From positions 1 through 64,000 of the forward strand of contig JAFUIR010000019.1 in assembly GCA_017468395.1 (NCBI GenBank): a stretch of 64,000 nucleotides of DNA, read 5' to 3'. Under the pieces are notes generated by a model, which ran no database searches, was not told where the DNA came from, and was given only the letters and a program-made list of their open reading frames with translations. This stretch comes from Lachnospiraceae bacterium (GTDB lineage Bacteria; Bacillota; Clostridia; Lachnospirales; Lachnospiraceae). Shown in pieces: positions 41,731 to 50,603 of the stretch (the first letter of the stretch is position 1; each line of letters starts with the position of its first letter). The translations under genes and the position numbers were made by a program.

Positions 41731-42747
41731 TTAGTCTTCGTAACCGTTAGGATTGTTGCTTTGCCATCTCCATGAATCTTCACACATTTCTCTGATACCG
41801 TTTTGCGCCACCCAGCCAAGTTCATTCTTTGCCTTGGTTGCATCGGCATAGTTTGCTGCAATGTCACCTGCACGGCGCTCTTTAATTACATAAGGAATTT
41901 TCACTCCGTTTGCTTCCTCAAAGTTCTTTACAATGTCCAGAACACTGTAGCCCACTCCGGTTCCCAGATTGTAGATGCAAAGACCTGCTTTTTCTTCAAT
42001 CTTTTTCAGGGCCTTCACATGACCCAACGCCAAATCCACCACATGGATATAATCTCTCACACCGGTTCCGTCAGGAGTATCATAATCGTCTCCGAACACG
42101 CCCAGTTTTTCCAATTTGCCCACTGCAACCTGTGTGATATAAGGCATCAGATTGTTAGGAATACCATTGGGATTCTCACCGATGGTTCCGCTTTTATGGG
42201 CACCGATGGGATTAAAGTATCGAAGCAAGATCACATTCCACTCGTTATCAGCCTTCTGGATGTCTGTCAAAATCTGCTCCAACATAGACTTGGTCCAGCC
42301 GTAAGGATTGGTACATTCCTTCTTGGGCGATTCTTCCGTTACAGGAATCGTATCCGGCGTACCATATACTGTGGAAGAAGAGGAAAAGATAATATTTTTC
42401 ACTCCGTTCTTTCGCATCACATCCAGCAACACCAATGTACCTGTAATGTTGTTTTCATAATATTCCCAAGGTTTAGCCACGGATTCACCTACAGCCTTTA
42501 AACCTGCAAAATGAATCACACTGTCAATCTGTTCTTTCGCAAAAATATTTTCTAAAGCTTCTCTGTCCAAAATATCTGCTTTATAGAAAGGAACTTCTTT
42601 ACCTGTAATTTTGGCTACTCTCTCCAAAGATTTTTCGCTGGAGTTGCAAAGATTATCCACTACAACTACGTCATAGCCTGCGTTTTGTAATTCCACCACT
42701 GTGTGACTGCCGATATAACCGGCTCCGCCTGTTACTAAAATTGCCAT
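41731..42747 (-). CDS. galE: UDP-glucose 4-epimerase
   Basis: 338 aa from the ATG at 42747 (AAGGAGG upstream); the frame runs open 46 codons further up without conservation. NAD-binding [29 protein letters not shown], the SSSSTVYG motif and the catalytic [10 protein letters not shown] (YxxxK) are intact. It interconverts UDP-glucose and UDP-galactose for galactose use and surface sugars. It follows the UDP-sugar pyrophosphorylase gene by 97 bp. Confidence 0.95.
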   Translation of the reverse strand: MAILVTGGAGYIGSHTVVELQNAGYDVVVVDNLCNSSEKSLERVAKITGKEVPFYKADILDREALENIFAKEQIDSVIHFAGLKAVGESVAKPWEYYENNITGTLVLLDVMRKNGVKNIIFSSSSTVYGTPDTIPVTEESPKKECTNPYGWTKSMLEQILTDIQKADNEWNVILLRYFNPIGAHKSGTIGENPNGIPNNLMPYITQVAVGKLEKLGVFGDDYDTPDGTGVRDYIHVVDLALGHVKALKKIEEKAGLCIYNLGTGVGYSVLDIVKNFEEANGVKIPYVIKERRAGDIAANYADATKAKNELGWVAQNGIREMCEDSWRWQSNNPNGYED

Positions 42748-42779
42748 AACTGTACCTCCTTTTCTTGACATCAGTTTAC

Positions 42780-42820
42780 TTTCCATAACCTTTTTTCGCA
42801 ATACTGTTATGTTATGGAAA
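42780..42820. promoter_or_regulatory. Inverted repeat in galE upstream region
   Basis: TTTCCATAAC (42780-42789) and GTTATGGAAA (42811-42820) are perfect 10-bp arms 21 bases apart. A TTGACA (minus, 42828-42823) lies beside the right arm, so the repeat may overlap the galE promoter and act as an operator. Confidence 0.5.
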
Positions 42821-42844
42821 TCTGTCAAAATGTTAAATAGGTTC

Positions 42845-44077
42845 TTACAGTTCCACGCCGTTTTCCTGAAGCAGCGCTCTCGCACTTTCTACGGAATCCA
42901 CACCGGTTTTATTTTTAATAGGCGCAAATTCTCTGTTTCTTACTACTTCAAAAGGAAGACAACTGTCCATCTCGTGAATCATGTCCAATACAAGCCCCTC
43001 AAATTTGTATCCGTTGGGTGCCTGAGGCTTCACCTGCTCTCCATTCTCGTCCAGACAAGGGATTTTCTTTTCCACCACATGAAGAGGCAGCTTTTTATCC
43101 AACATTTCTTTTAAGTCTTTTTCTCTGAAAAGGTAATTCAAAATAACTCCGAAATTATATGCAGGATCCCCCTTTTCATCTTTTGCATTCATCAGTTCGT
43201 CTGTCAGTTCATAATATTCCACGATGGAAGGCTTTCCGTCCTCCAAGCACATAACGCCAACTTTTTCGTCCGGCGCATTTTTGCGTACAACCTTAGACCC
43301 CACCGCGCAGTTACGGTCAATGGTGGCACCCACAAACACAGGGTCTGCAATGCGCTGCAGCACATTGTCCACTGCAAAAACATTAAGCCATTCAATGCCT
43401 TTCAACCGCAAAATTTCTGTAATACCTTCTTTTTCCATGGAAGAATACCAACCGCCGTTTCCGTTGGGAGAAGTGGATATTTTCCATTTTTCTTCCAAAT
43501 ATACCTTTCCGTTGTAATCGGCTGCCGGTGCCATTTCCTGCTTAAAGAACCATACACAGTCGGCATCATAACCGAAAAAGTCATGTTCTCTTAAAAACTT
43601 TTCTGTGGCTACTTGGTTTTTATCGCTGGTCATAATAAAGAGCGGAATCCACACTCCGACTTCATTTACCACATCCATAAGGTTGCAAATCAGTCTTTCA
43701 AAAATGTACATATCCTTTGTCAAACCAATGTTATACATACCTTTAGGGTCATCGGAGCCCAGTCTGGTTCCCATGCCGCCTGCCAAAAGAACAGCACCCA
43801 CCTTGCCAAGTCTGATGGCTTCCACGCCGATTTCGCGAAACTTCTCTTTCTCCGCTTCAATCTCGGCCAGTTCCATAGCCTTCAAAGGAGAAATTTTTCC
43901 TCTCTCTGCCACGCCGTCCATATGCTTACAAGCATCCACTACGCTAAAATCTGTCTCTTCAATCTGCGCAAGCAGTTCTGCCTTTTGCTCCTTGTTTAAC
44001 TCTTCATAATATTTTAATAAATGTGCCTGACCACACTGCTGTAATTTCTCTAAAGCCTGTTCATAAGTCATTCCCAT
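42845..44077 (-). CDS. UDP-sugar pyrophosphorylase (UDPGP type 1 family)
   Basis: 410 aa. [27 protein letters not shown] is the nucleotide-binding signature of UDP-GlcNAc/UDP-glucose pyrophosphorylases; later segments [16 protein letters not shown] and [11 protein letters not shown] match the eukaryote-like UDPGP type 1 fold rather than GalU. It makes a UDP-sugar from UTP and a sugar 1-phosphate; the sugar may be glucose, GlcNAc or GalNAc. Lying just before galE supports a role in UDP-hexose supply. Confidence 0.9.
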   Translation of the reverse strand: MGMTYEQALEKLQQCGQAHLLKYYEELNKEQKAELLAQIEETDFSVVDACKHMDGVAERGKISPLKAMELAEIEAEKEKFREIGVEAIRLGKVGAVLLAGGMGTRLGSDDPKGMYNIGLTKDMYIFERLICNLMDVVNEVGVWIPLFIMTSDKNQVATEKFLREHDFFGYDADCVWFFKQEMAPAADYNGKVYLEEKWKISTSPNGNGGWYSSMEKEGITEILRLKGIEWLNVFAVDNVLQRIADPVFVGATIDRNCAVGSKVVRKNAPDEKVGVMCLEDGKPSIVEYYELTDELMNAKDEKGDPAYNFGVILNYLFREKDLKEMLDKKLPLHVVEKKIPCLDENGEQVKPQAPNGYKFEGLVLDMIHEMDSCLPFEVVRNREFAPIKNKTGVDSVESARALLQENGVEL

Positions 44078-44194
44078 AATTTCCTCTCCTTTTCCGGATA
44101 AGTCTTTCCCTGTTATTATACTCTTTCCGCCCTATATTGCGCAACCTCAAATTCCTTTGCGCATATATTAAATAAACCCTTTGGAGAGTATGTC

Positions 44195-45328
44195 ATGACT
44201 GTTTATGTGGTGCAACCGGGAGATACGGTAGATTCCATTGCTGCGGCGCAGGGAGTTTCCATTTCTTCCATCATATACAATAACCAACTTTCTTACCCCT
44301 ATCCCTTGGCTGTAGGTCAGGCTTTGCTCCTTACTCTTCCGGAACCTTCCTATGGCAGAGAAATCCGCTCCGGTGGCTACGCCTACCCTTTCATTAACCG
44401 CTGGGTGTTGGAACAATCCCTGCCCTACCTGTCCGATCTCTATATTTTTTCTTATGGATTTACAACAGAGGGCGAACTGGTTCCGCCATGGGCAGATGAC
44501 AGCGACCTGATTTCTGCCGCCAAGACCTTTGGCACTGCCCCGATTTTAACTTTAACCCCCTTTGGTCCGGATGGCCGGTTTAGCAATTACCTGATTACCA
44601 CTGTCATTAACAATCCGGCGGCTGTGGAGAACCTAATTGCCAATTTGGAAGCCACCATCTTGGAAAAAGGCTTTGAAGGTGTGGACATAGACTTTGAATT
44701 TATTCTAGCCCAGGACCGCCTTCCCTTTGTGTCCTTCGTCCGACGGGTGCGGGAGGCGGTAAATGCCCTTGGCTATCCTGTCTCTGTGGCTCTTGCCCCC
44801 AAAACTTCCGACGACCAAAAAGGACTCCTTTACGAAGGCAAGGACTACGCTCAGTTGGGAGAAGCGGCAGATTATGTGCTGCTGATGACTTATGAGTGGG
44901 GGTATAAATATGGTCCCCCTTTGGCCGTTGCTCCCATCAACCAGGTACGCAGGGTGGTGGAATACGCCCTGACCCGTATACCGCCCGAAAAAATCCATCT
45001 GGGTATTCCCAACTACGGCTATGATTGGACGCTTCCCTTTGAACAGGGAACTTCCGAGGCCAGAACCCTGGGCAATATCGAAGCCCGGCAACTAGCCATT
45101 AACTACGGTGTCAACATCCAATTTGACGAAGTGGCCGCCTCACCATTTTTCCGTTATGAATCCGAGGGTGCCACCCATGAAGTATGGTTTGAAGATGTGC
45201 GGAGCATGGAAGCAAAATTTGCTTTGGTAAATGAATACAACTTACGCGGAATCGGCATCTGGCAGATTATGGAACTTTTTCGCGGCATGTATCTTCTTTT
45301 GGCGGACCGCTTCACCATATCGAAATAG
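44195..45328 (+). CDS. LysM-GH18 spore-type glycosidase (SleL/YaaH-like)
   Basis: 377 aa. One LysM domain (residues 1-49, TVYVVQPGDTVDSIAAAQGVSISSII) precedes a GH18 barrel with FEGVDIDFEF (the DxxDxE catalytic motif), VALAPKTSDDQKG, LLMTYEWGYKYGPPLAV and GIGIWQIMEL. There is no signal peptide, as in spore-associated SleL and YaaH, which hydrolyse cortex fragments during germination. Transcribed divergently from the UDP-sugar pyrophosphorylase gene. Confidence 0.9.
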   Translation: MTVYVVQPGDTVDSIAAAQGVSISSIIYNNQLSYPYPLAVGQALLLTLPEPSYGREIRSGGYAYPFINRWVLEQSLPYLSDLYIFSYGFTTEGELVPPWADDSDLISAAKTFGTAPILTLTPFGPDGRFSNYLITTVINNPAAVENLIANLEATILEKGFEGVDIDFEFILAQDRLPFVSFVRRVREAVNALGYPVSVALAPKTSDDQKGLLYEGKDYAQLGEAADYVLLMTYEWGYKYGPPLAVAPINQVRRVVEYALTRIPPEKIHLGIPNYGYDWTLPFEQGTSEARTLGNIEARQLAINYGVNIQFDEVAASPFFRYESEGATHEVWFEDVRSMEAKFALVNEYNLRGIGIWQIMELFRGMYLLLADRFTISK

Positions 45329-45393
45329 CATATTTTTGTCCCCTCTCTCATATCTTGTCATAACCAAACACCCCTAGGAGATATGGCGGTATT

Positions 45394-47982
45394 ATGCGCA
45401 AAAAAAGTTCTTCTGCGGAAATGCAACCCCTAATCCGCGGACAAAACATTTTAAAAGAAGCCAAGCAAAAAACAAGATTGGAGGCCTTTTTTGAACAGTT
45501 AAATGATCCCCTCATTTTTATTTTGTTCATTGCGGCTTCCATATCCATGTTGCTGAAAGAATTCAGTGATACTATTATCATTCTGACCGTTATCATGGTC
45601 AACGCCCTGATTGGCGTCATTCAAGAGGGAAAAGCCCAAAAAGCGCTGGAAGCCCTAAAAAAAATGACCAGCCCCAAAGCCCTTATCCGGGAAAACGGAC
45701 AGCCCAGGGAAATTCTTGCCAAAGACTTGATTCCCGGAGATGAAGTTCTTTTGGATGCAGGCAGACAAATTCCGGCAGACTTGGAATTAATCGAAGTCAA
45801 TTCCCTGAAAGTGGAAGAGGCTGCCCTTACAGGAGAATCCCTTCCGGTAGACAAAGACCTGCACACCCATAATAAAGCTTTCATGTCCACCAACGTCACT
45901 TACGGACGTGGTGTGGGAAGAGTTACTGCTATAGGCATGGACACAGAAATCGGAAAGATTGCAAAACTTATTAACGAAGCACCTAACGAAACCACTCCTT
46001 TGCAAAAACGTCTTGCGGACCTGGGAAAAGTGTTGAGTATCGTCTCTATTCTTCTTTGCATTGCTTTGTTTCTCATTGCTGTAGCACAAAAAAGAGACGT
46101 TATGGAAATGTTGATTACAGCTATATCCTTGGCAGTGGCAGCAGTTCCCGAAGGTCTCCCCGCTATTGTGACCATGGTACTTGCACTCAGCGTATCCCGC
46201 ATGGTAAAGGTAAATACTATTGTAAAAAAACTTCCCAGTGTGGAAACTCTGGGCTGTGTCAGTGTAGTGTGCTCCGACAAAACAGGAACATTAACCCAAA
46301 ATAAAATGTCCGTTGTGGCTTGTTACTGTGATGGGAAAGAAATCGACTCTTCTGCCTTAAATCCGTCAATACATAAACACTTTCTGGAGGGATTTACTTT
46401 GTGTAACGACGCTTCCATCGAGGGAAACCGGCTGGGCGATCCCACGGAACTTGCACTTTTGGATATGTCCGCAAAGCACCGGCTGTTTCGCCCTTCGCTG
46501 GAATCCCATAGTCCCCGAATTGCGGAAATTGCTTTTGATTCCGACCGGAAAATGATGACTACCATGCATTATGACGGTGTAAATTGCATTTCTTACACCA
46601 AAGGATCTGTAGATGAAATTTTGAAGCGATGCCAAAACATCTGGTATCAGGGAAGGGTGCTTCCCCTAACTTACGCACACAAAAAGGAAATTACCGAGGC
46701 CGCAAAAAGACTATCCGCCCAAGCCCTCCGGCTGTTGGCTCTCGGTATGCGTATCAGCCCAGGCAGCAATCACCGCTCTCCACACCCTACAGAAAGTGAT
46801 TTGACTTTTGTGGGTTTGGTGGGAATGATGGACCCTATCCGTCCCGAAGCTGCCGACGCTGCCAAAGAATTTGCAGCCGCAGGTGTCCGCACTATTATGA
46901 TTACCGGCGACCGTAAAGACACAGCCTTTGCCATTGCCAAAGAACTGGGCATCGCCTCTTCCTTACAGGAATGTATGACCGGGCAGGAAATCGATGCTTT
47001 GTCCCACAAGGAATTTACCCTTGCTCTGGGGCACACCAGAGTTTTTTCCCAAGTTTCTCCTGAGCATAAAGTACGCATCGTAAAGGGGCTAAAAGAAAAC
47101 GGCAAAATCGTTGCCATGACCGGCGACGGAGTCAATGACGCCCCCTCTTTAAAATCTGCCGATGTAGGTATTGCCATGGGCATTGCGGGAACAGATGTTG
47201 CCAAAAGCGCCGCAGACATTATCCTGACAGATGACAATTTCGCCACAATTGCCAAAGCTATTGCTCAAGGAAGGTGTATCTACGCCAACATAAAAAAAGC
47301 TGTACTTTTCCTGCTATCTTCCAATTTTGGCGAAATTATTACCATGTTAGGAGCTATTCTTATGGGATTGTGCTCCCCGCTAAAGCCCAGTCACATTCTC
47401 TGGATTAACTTGATAACCGACTCTCTCCCTGCTCTGGCGCTGGGTATTGACACCAATGACACTTCGAAATTTATGAAGAAACCGCCGAGAGCAAAAAACG
47501 AAAATCTCTTTGCCCACGGCGGTCTTAGTTGTACTTTATTTTATGGTTTTCTCATTGCCGGAATCAGTATGACAGCCTTTTTGCTATTGCCTGTCACTCT
47601 TTTGCAATCAAAAAATATGGAAATCAGTCTTTCCAACATCCGGTATGTGTTGGAAATTCCGGAAATTGCAGCCCGTGCCCAAACCTATGCCTTTACCGTG
47701 CTTGGCATTTCCCAACTCTTCCATGCCATCGGTATGCGTGACACAAGCACTTCCGTTTTCCGCATGAAGCACTTTTCCAATAAGTTAATGCTGGCAGCAG
47801 TTTTTATAGGCTTTGCCCTGCAATTTACAGTTACGGAAATTCCATACTTCATTGAGGCTTTCGGAACCTGTCATTTGTCCGCCAAGGAATGGCAGCAGTT
47901 AATTATACTTTCTGCAGTGCCCCTTCTTGCCCATGAATTATTACTTCTTTCGCCGCTTAGATTGTTCAAAACTAAAAAATAG
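45394..47982 (+). CDS. Calcium-type P-type ATPase
   Basis: 862 aa. Actuator motif TGES (ALTGESLPVDK), phosphorylation motif CSDKTGTLTQNK, hinge MTGDGVNDAPSLKSADVGIAMG, and transmembrane ion-site motifs PEGLPA (M4) and NLITDSLPALALG (M6) are intact. This pattern is that of type IIA Ca2+ pumps (SERCA/PMR1 like). It should export Ca2+ or possibly Mn2+. About ten hydrophobic segments are present. The gene ends in a 36-bp perfect palindromic terminator that overlaps its stop. Confidence 0.92.
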   Translation: MRKKSSSAEMQPLIRGQNILKEAKQKTRLEAFFEQLNDPLIFILFIAASISMLLKEFSDTIIILTVIMVNALIGVIQEGKAQKALEALKKMTSPKALIRENGQPREILAKDLIPGDEVLLDAGRQIPADLELIEVNSLKVEEAALTGESLPVDKDLHTHNKAFMSTNVTYGRGVGRVTAIGMDTEIGKIAKLINEAPNETTPLQKRLADLGKVLSIVSILLCIALFLIAVAQKRDVMEMLITAISLAVAAVPEGLPAIVTMVLALSVSRMVKVNTIVKKLPSVETLGCVSVVCSDKTGTLTQNKMSVVACYCDGKEIDSSALNPSIHKHFLEGFTLCNDASIEGNRLGDPTELALLDMSAKHRLFRPSLESHSPRIAEIAFDSDRKMMTTMHYDGVNCISYTKGSVDEILKRCQNIWYQGRVLPLTYAHKKEITEAAKRLSAQALRLLALGMRISPGSNHRSPHPTESDLTFVGLVGMMDPIRPEAADAAKEFAAAGVRTIMITGDRKDTAFAIAKELGIASSLQECMTGQEIDALSHKEFTLALGHTRVFSQVSPEHKVRIVKGLKENGKIVAMTGDGVNDAPSLKSADVGIAMGIAGTDVAKSAADIILTDDNFATIAKAIAQGRCIYANIKKAVLFLLSSNFGEIITMLGAILMGLCSPLKPSHILWINLITDSLPALALGIDTNDTSKFMKKPPRAKNENLFAHGGLSCTLFYGFLIAGISMTAFLLLPVTLLQSKNMEISLSNIRYVLEIPEIAARAQTYAFTVLGISQLFHAIGMRDTSTSVFRMKHFSNKLMLAAVFIGFALQFTVTEIPYFIEAFGTCHLSAKEWQQLIILSAVPLLAHELLLLSPLRLFKTKK

Positions 47983-48004
47983 GGCTAGCCCTATTTTTTA
48001 GTTT
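47969..48004. terminator. Perfect 36-bp palindromic terminator after the P-ATPase
   Basis: Arms AAACTAAAAAATAGGGCT (47969-47986) and its complement to 48004, with no unpaired centre. T-rich on both strands, so it can work in both directions. The TAG stop codon is inside it. Confidence 0.88.
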
Positions 48005-48123
48005 CTCATTTTATCAAGTGCACATTTTGCTCTTCACAGTTCATAATCTTTACATCCTTGCGGAATAATATATCCAATCGCAGTTGTTTGCAAATAAATA
48101 TTATGTAAAAAGAGGTTTCCCAT

Positions 48124-49098
48124 ATGTGCACAGCTATTACTTACCGAACCCAAAATCATTATTTCGGGAGAAATTTAGATTTGGAATATTCTTATAATGA
48201 AACGGTCACTATCACTCCGCGAAATTATCCCTTTTCTTTCCGAACAACCCATAAACTCTCCTCACACTACGCTATCATAGGCATGGCTTATGTAGTGGAT
48301 GATTACCCTCTTTATTACGATGCCACCAACGAAAAGGGACTCAGCATGGCCGGACTGAATTTTCCGGGCAACGCCTTTTATCCGGCATATCAAGAGGGAA
48401 AGGACAATATCTCACCCTTTGAACTGATTCCCTGGATTTTGGGACAATGCGCCACTATCCCACAGGTAAAAGAAATACTTGGCCGCCTAAATATCATAAA
48501 TATCAACTTCAGCGAAAAGCTCCCTCTATCTCCTCTTCACTGGATGATTTCGGACCGGGAATCTTCCCTCGTAATCGAATCCGTAAGAGAAGGACTGCGC
48601 ATCCATGATAATCCGGTCGGAGTTCTGACCAACAATCCGCCTTTTGACTACCAGATGTTTCAATTAAATAATTATATGTCCCTTTCCACACAGCAACCGG
48701 TTAATCATTTCAGCGCCCTTCTTCCTCTACAGGTTTACAGCCGCGGAATGGGGGCTCTTGGACTGCCCGGAGATTTATCTTCCCAGTCCCGGTTTATCAA
48801 GGCTTCCTTTACCAAAATGAATTCCCTCTCCGGAGACAGTGAATGGGAAAGTATCAGTCAATTTTTTCACATTTTAGCCTCTGTGGAACAACAGCGGGGC
48901 TGCGTGCATATGGGTAATGACAAATACGAAATCACCCTTTATTCCTCCTGTTGTAACACGGACAAAGGAATTTATTATTATACCACCTACGAAAATCATC
49001 AGATTACCGCAGTGGACATGCACAAGGAAAACCTGGATGGTAAGTCCCTTGTTTCTTACCCTTTAATAAAAAAGCAGCAAATTTATCAGCAGAACTAA
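48124..49098 (+). CDS. Bile salt hydrolase / choloylglycine hydrolase family
   Basis: 324 aa. Ntn-hydrolase with Cys2 directly after Met1; Arg16, Asp19, Asn79, Asn171 and Arg223 occupy the other active-site positions of bile salt hydrolases (GRNLDLEY, GLNFPG, LTNNPPFDYQ, SQSRF). It removes glycine or taurine from conjugated bile acids; penicillin V acylases share the fold, and Asn79 with the overall match favours a bile salt enzyme. No signal peptide. Suggests a gut habitat. GTAAAAAGAGG precedes the ATG. Confidence 0.88.
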   Translation: MCTAITYRTQNHYFGRNLDLEYSYNETVTITPRNYPFSFRTTHKLSSHYAIIGMAYVVDDYPLYYDATNEKGLSMAGLNFPGNAFYPAYQEGKDNISPFELIPWILGQCATIPQVKEILGRLNIININFSEKLPLSPLHWMISDRESSLVIESVREGLRIHDNPVGVLTNNPPFDYQMFQLNNYMSLSTQQPVNHFSALLPLQVYSRGMGALGLPGDLSSQSRFIKASFTKMNSLSGDSEWESISQFFHILASVEQQRGCVHMGNDKYEITLYSSCCNTDKGIYYYTTYENHQITAVDMHKENLDGKSLVSYPLIKKQQIYQQN

Positions 49099-49186
49099 CC
49101 CTTGCTTCTCCCGTTACAATATATTGTTTTTGGTCAGTATTTGTAGTAAAATAAAGCAATGAGTAACGAAAGGAGTTCCCTATATT

Positions 49187-50107
49187 ATGCAGAAAAATAT
49201 CTATTGGCACTTGCCGGGATTTTGCTATTTCCGTTCTTTAAACCAGATACTGATTAATCTTATGAAAGACTATCCTGATAAATTTAGAGACGGTTATAAA
49301 ATCGGATCTGTTTACGGTACTTTTCCCGGCGCTATTTGGAATGGCGGTCGGGTAGTCTTCGGACTCACCCCCAAACGTGACATGGAAAATATCCTAAAAA
49401 TATATAATCAGCACAATATTCCGGTAAGATTTACATGGACCAACTCCTTAATTGAAGAAAAGCATTTAAACGACACCTATTGCAATCTGATTATGAAACT
49501 TGCAGATAATGGTCTGAATCAGGTATTGGTAAATACTCAGGTTTTGGAAGATTACCTACGCAAGGAATATCCCGCTTTCCCCGTTATTTCTTCTACCACC
49601 AAGCGCATCACAGATGCCCAATCCCTAAAGGAAGAACTGGAGAAAGATTATCATCTGGTAGTGCTGGACTATGACTTAAATCATGACATGCAAATGCTGC
49701 AAGAGATACAGCCCCATGCAAAACGTGTGGAAATTTTGGTAAACGAAGTATGTTATCCGGGCTGTACCATGCGTAAAGAGCATTATCGCCAGCAATCCCA
49801 GTTGCAACTGGAATATGATATTCATACGCCGTTCGCCTGCCCCAACAAGGCAACTCCCCGTAAATTTGAGGAATGCATGAGCAGACCCTCCTTTATTTCC
49901 TGTGACCAAATTCAAGAATATAGCGAAATGGGTTATGTAAACTTTAAAATTGCCGGACGCGGAATGCCCATAGACTATGTTAAAGACTCTTATCTTTATT
50001 TTTTGGTAAAAGAAGAACACAGAAATTTCATCAGAGAAAAAATGGACACCATTTTACGCCAGATGCAGGCACATGCACAGGCAACAAAACAGAATGTGAG
50101 AAAATAA
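49187..50107 (+). CDS. Conserved protein of unknown function, U32-like cysteine pattern
   Basis: 306 aa. I do not recognise a named family. The layout (NEVCYPGCTMRKEHYR near residue 188, FACPN, ECMSRPSFIS and then FKIAGRGMP) resembles the cysteine arrangement of U32-family proteins such as UbiU/UbiV, which hold a 4Fe-4S cluster, but that is an impression only. The upstream half is a TIM-barrel-like alternation of strands and helices (FTWTNSLIEEKHLND, HLVVLDYDLNHD). GAAAGGAG precedes the ATG. It ends in a two-tier terminator. Confidence 0.6.
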   Translation: MQKNIYWHLPGFCYFRSLNQILINLMKDYPDKFRDGYKIGSVYGTFPGAIWNGGRVVFGLTPKRDMENILKIYNQHNIPVRFTWTNSLIEEKHLNDTYCNLIMKLADNGLNQVLVNTQVLEDYLRKEYPAFPVISSTTKRITDAQSLKEELEKDYHLVVLDYDLNHDMQMLQEIQPHAKRVEILVNEVCYPGCTMRKEHYRQQSQLQLEYDIHTPFACPNKATPRKFEECMSRPSFISCDQIQEYSEMGYVNFKIAGRGMPIDYVKDSYLYFLVKEEHRNFIREKMDTILRQMQAHAQATKQNVRK

Positions 50108-50110
50108 AAA

Positions 50111-50190
50111 AGTACCGGAGTGATAGTAGTGCTCGGCGGATGAAGAAAAGATCTTTTTCATCCGCCTGCCTCAACTATTTCTCCGGCACT
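50111..50190. terminator. Two-tier bidirectional hairpin between converging genes
   Basis: Outer stem AGTACCGGAG (50111-50120) with CTCCGGCACT (50181-50190, one mismatch); inner stem GGCGGATGAA (50135-50144) with TTCATCCGCC (50157-50166). Lies between a plus and a minus gene. Confidence 0.8.
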
Positions 50191-50562
50191 TTATTTAAAG
50201 AGACTTGAAGCTTTATCCAAAGCCTCCGCTGCATCATTCAAGTTCTCAATGGCTTTGTTTAATTCTTCCCCATTGATATCACCGATAGTTTTGTTCAACG
50301 CTTCTACATCCAACTGTTCCACTTTGTCAGATACCATTTCCCAATCTACTGAAGAAACCGCTTCCTCCAAACCATCCAGTGTACTTACCACTTCTTGTAA
50401 GTCTAAACCGCCGACCAGTTCTGCCAAATTTGATAACTTCCCCCAGAGCATTACGCCGCCTGCAATAATCACTGCAAAAAGTATAGCGGGTATCATACAG
50501 AACACACGGGTCACAGCCATAGACCTGCGAAGTTTTTTCAATTCTTTTTCATTTATTTCCAT
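50191..50562 (-). CDS. Small membrane-anchored protein of unknown function
   Basis: 123 aa. A short basic N terminus (KELKKLRRSMAVTR) leads into one hydrophobic segment (about residues 17-41) and then an acidic, helical coiled-coil tail with a repeated VVSTLDGLEEAVSSVDWEMV type pattern. N-in, tail-out topology is likely. No family recognised. It lies 41 bp beyond the diguanylate cyclase gene on the same strand, so it may share its transcript. Confidence 0.6.
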   Translation of the reverse strand: MEINEKELKKLRRSMAVTRVFCMIPAILFAVIIAGGVMLWGKLSNLAELVGGLDLQEVVSTLDGLEEAVSSVDWEMVSDKVEQLDVEALNKTIGDINGEELNKAIENLNDAAEALDKASSLFK

Positions 50563-50603
50563 GTTTCCATTCCTCGTTTTGTATCCGCTTAATTCCTACC
50601 ATG

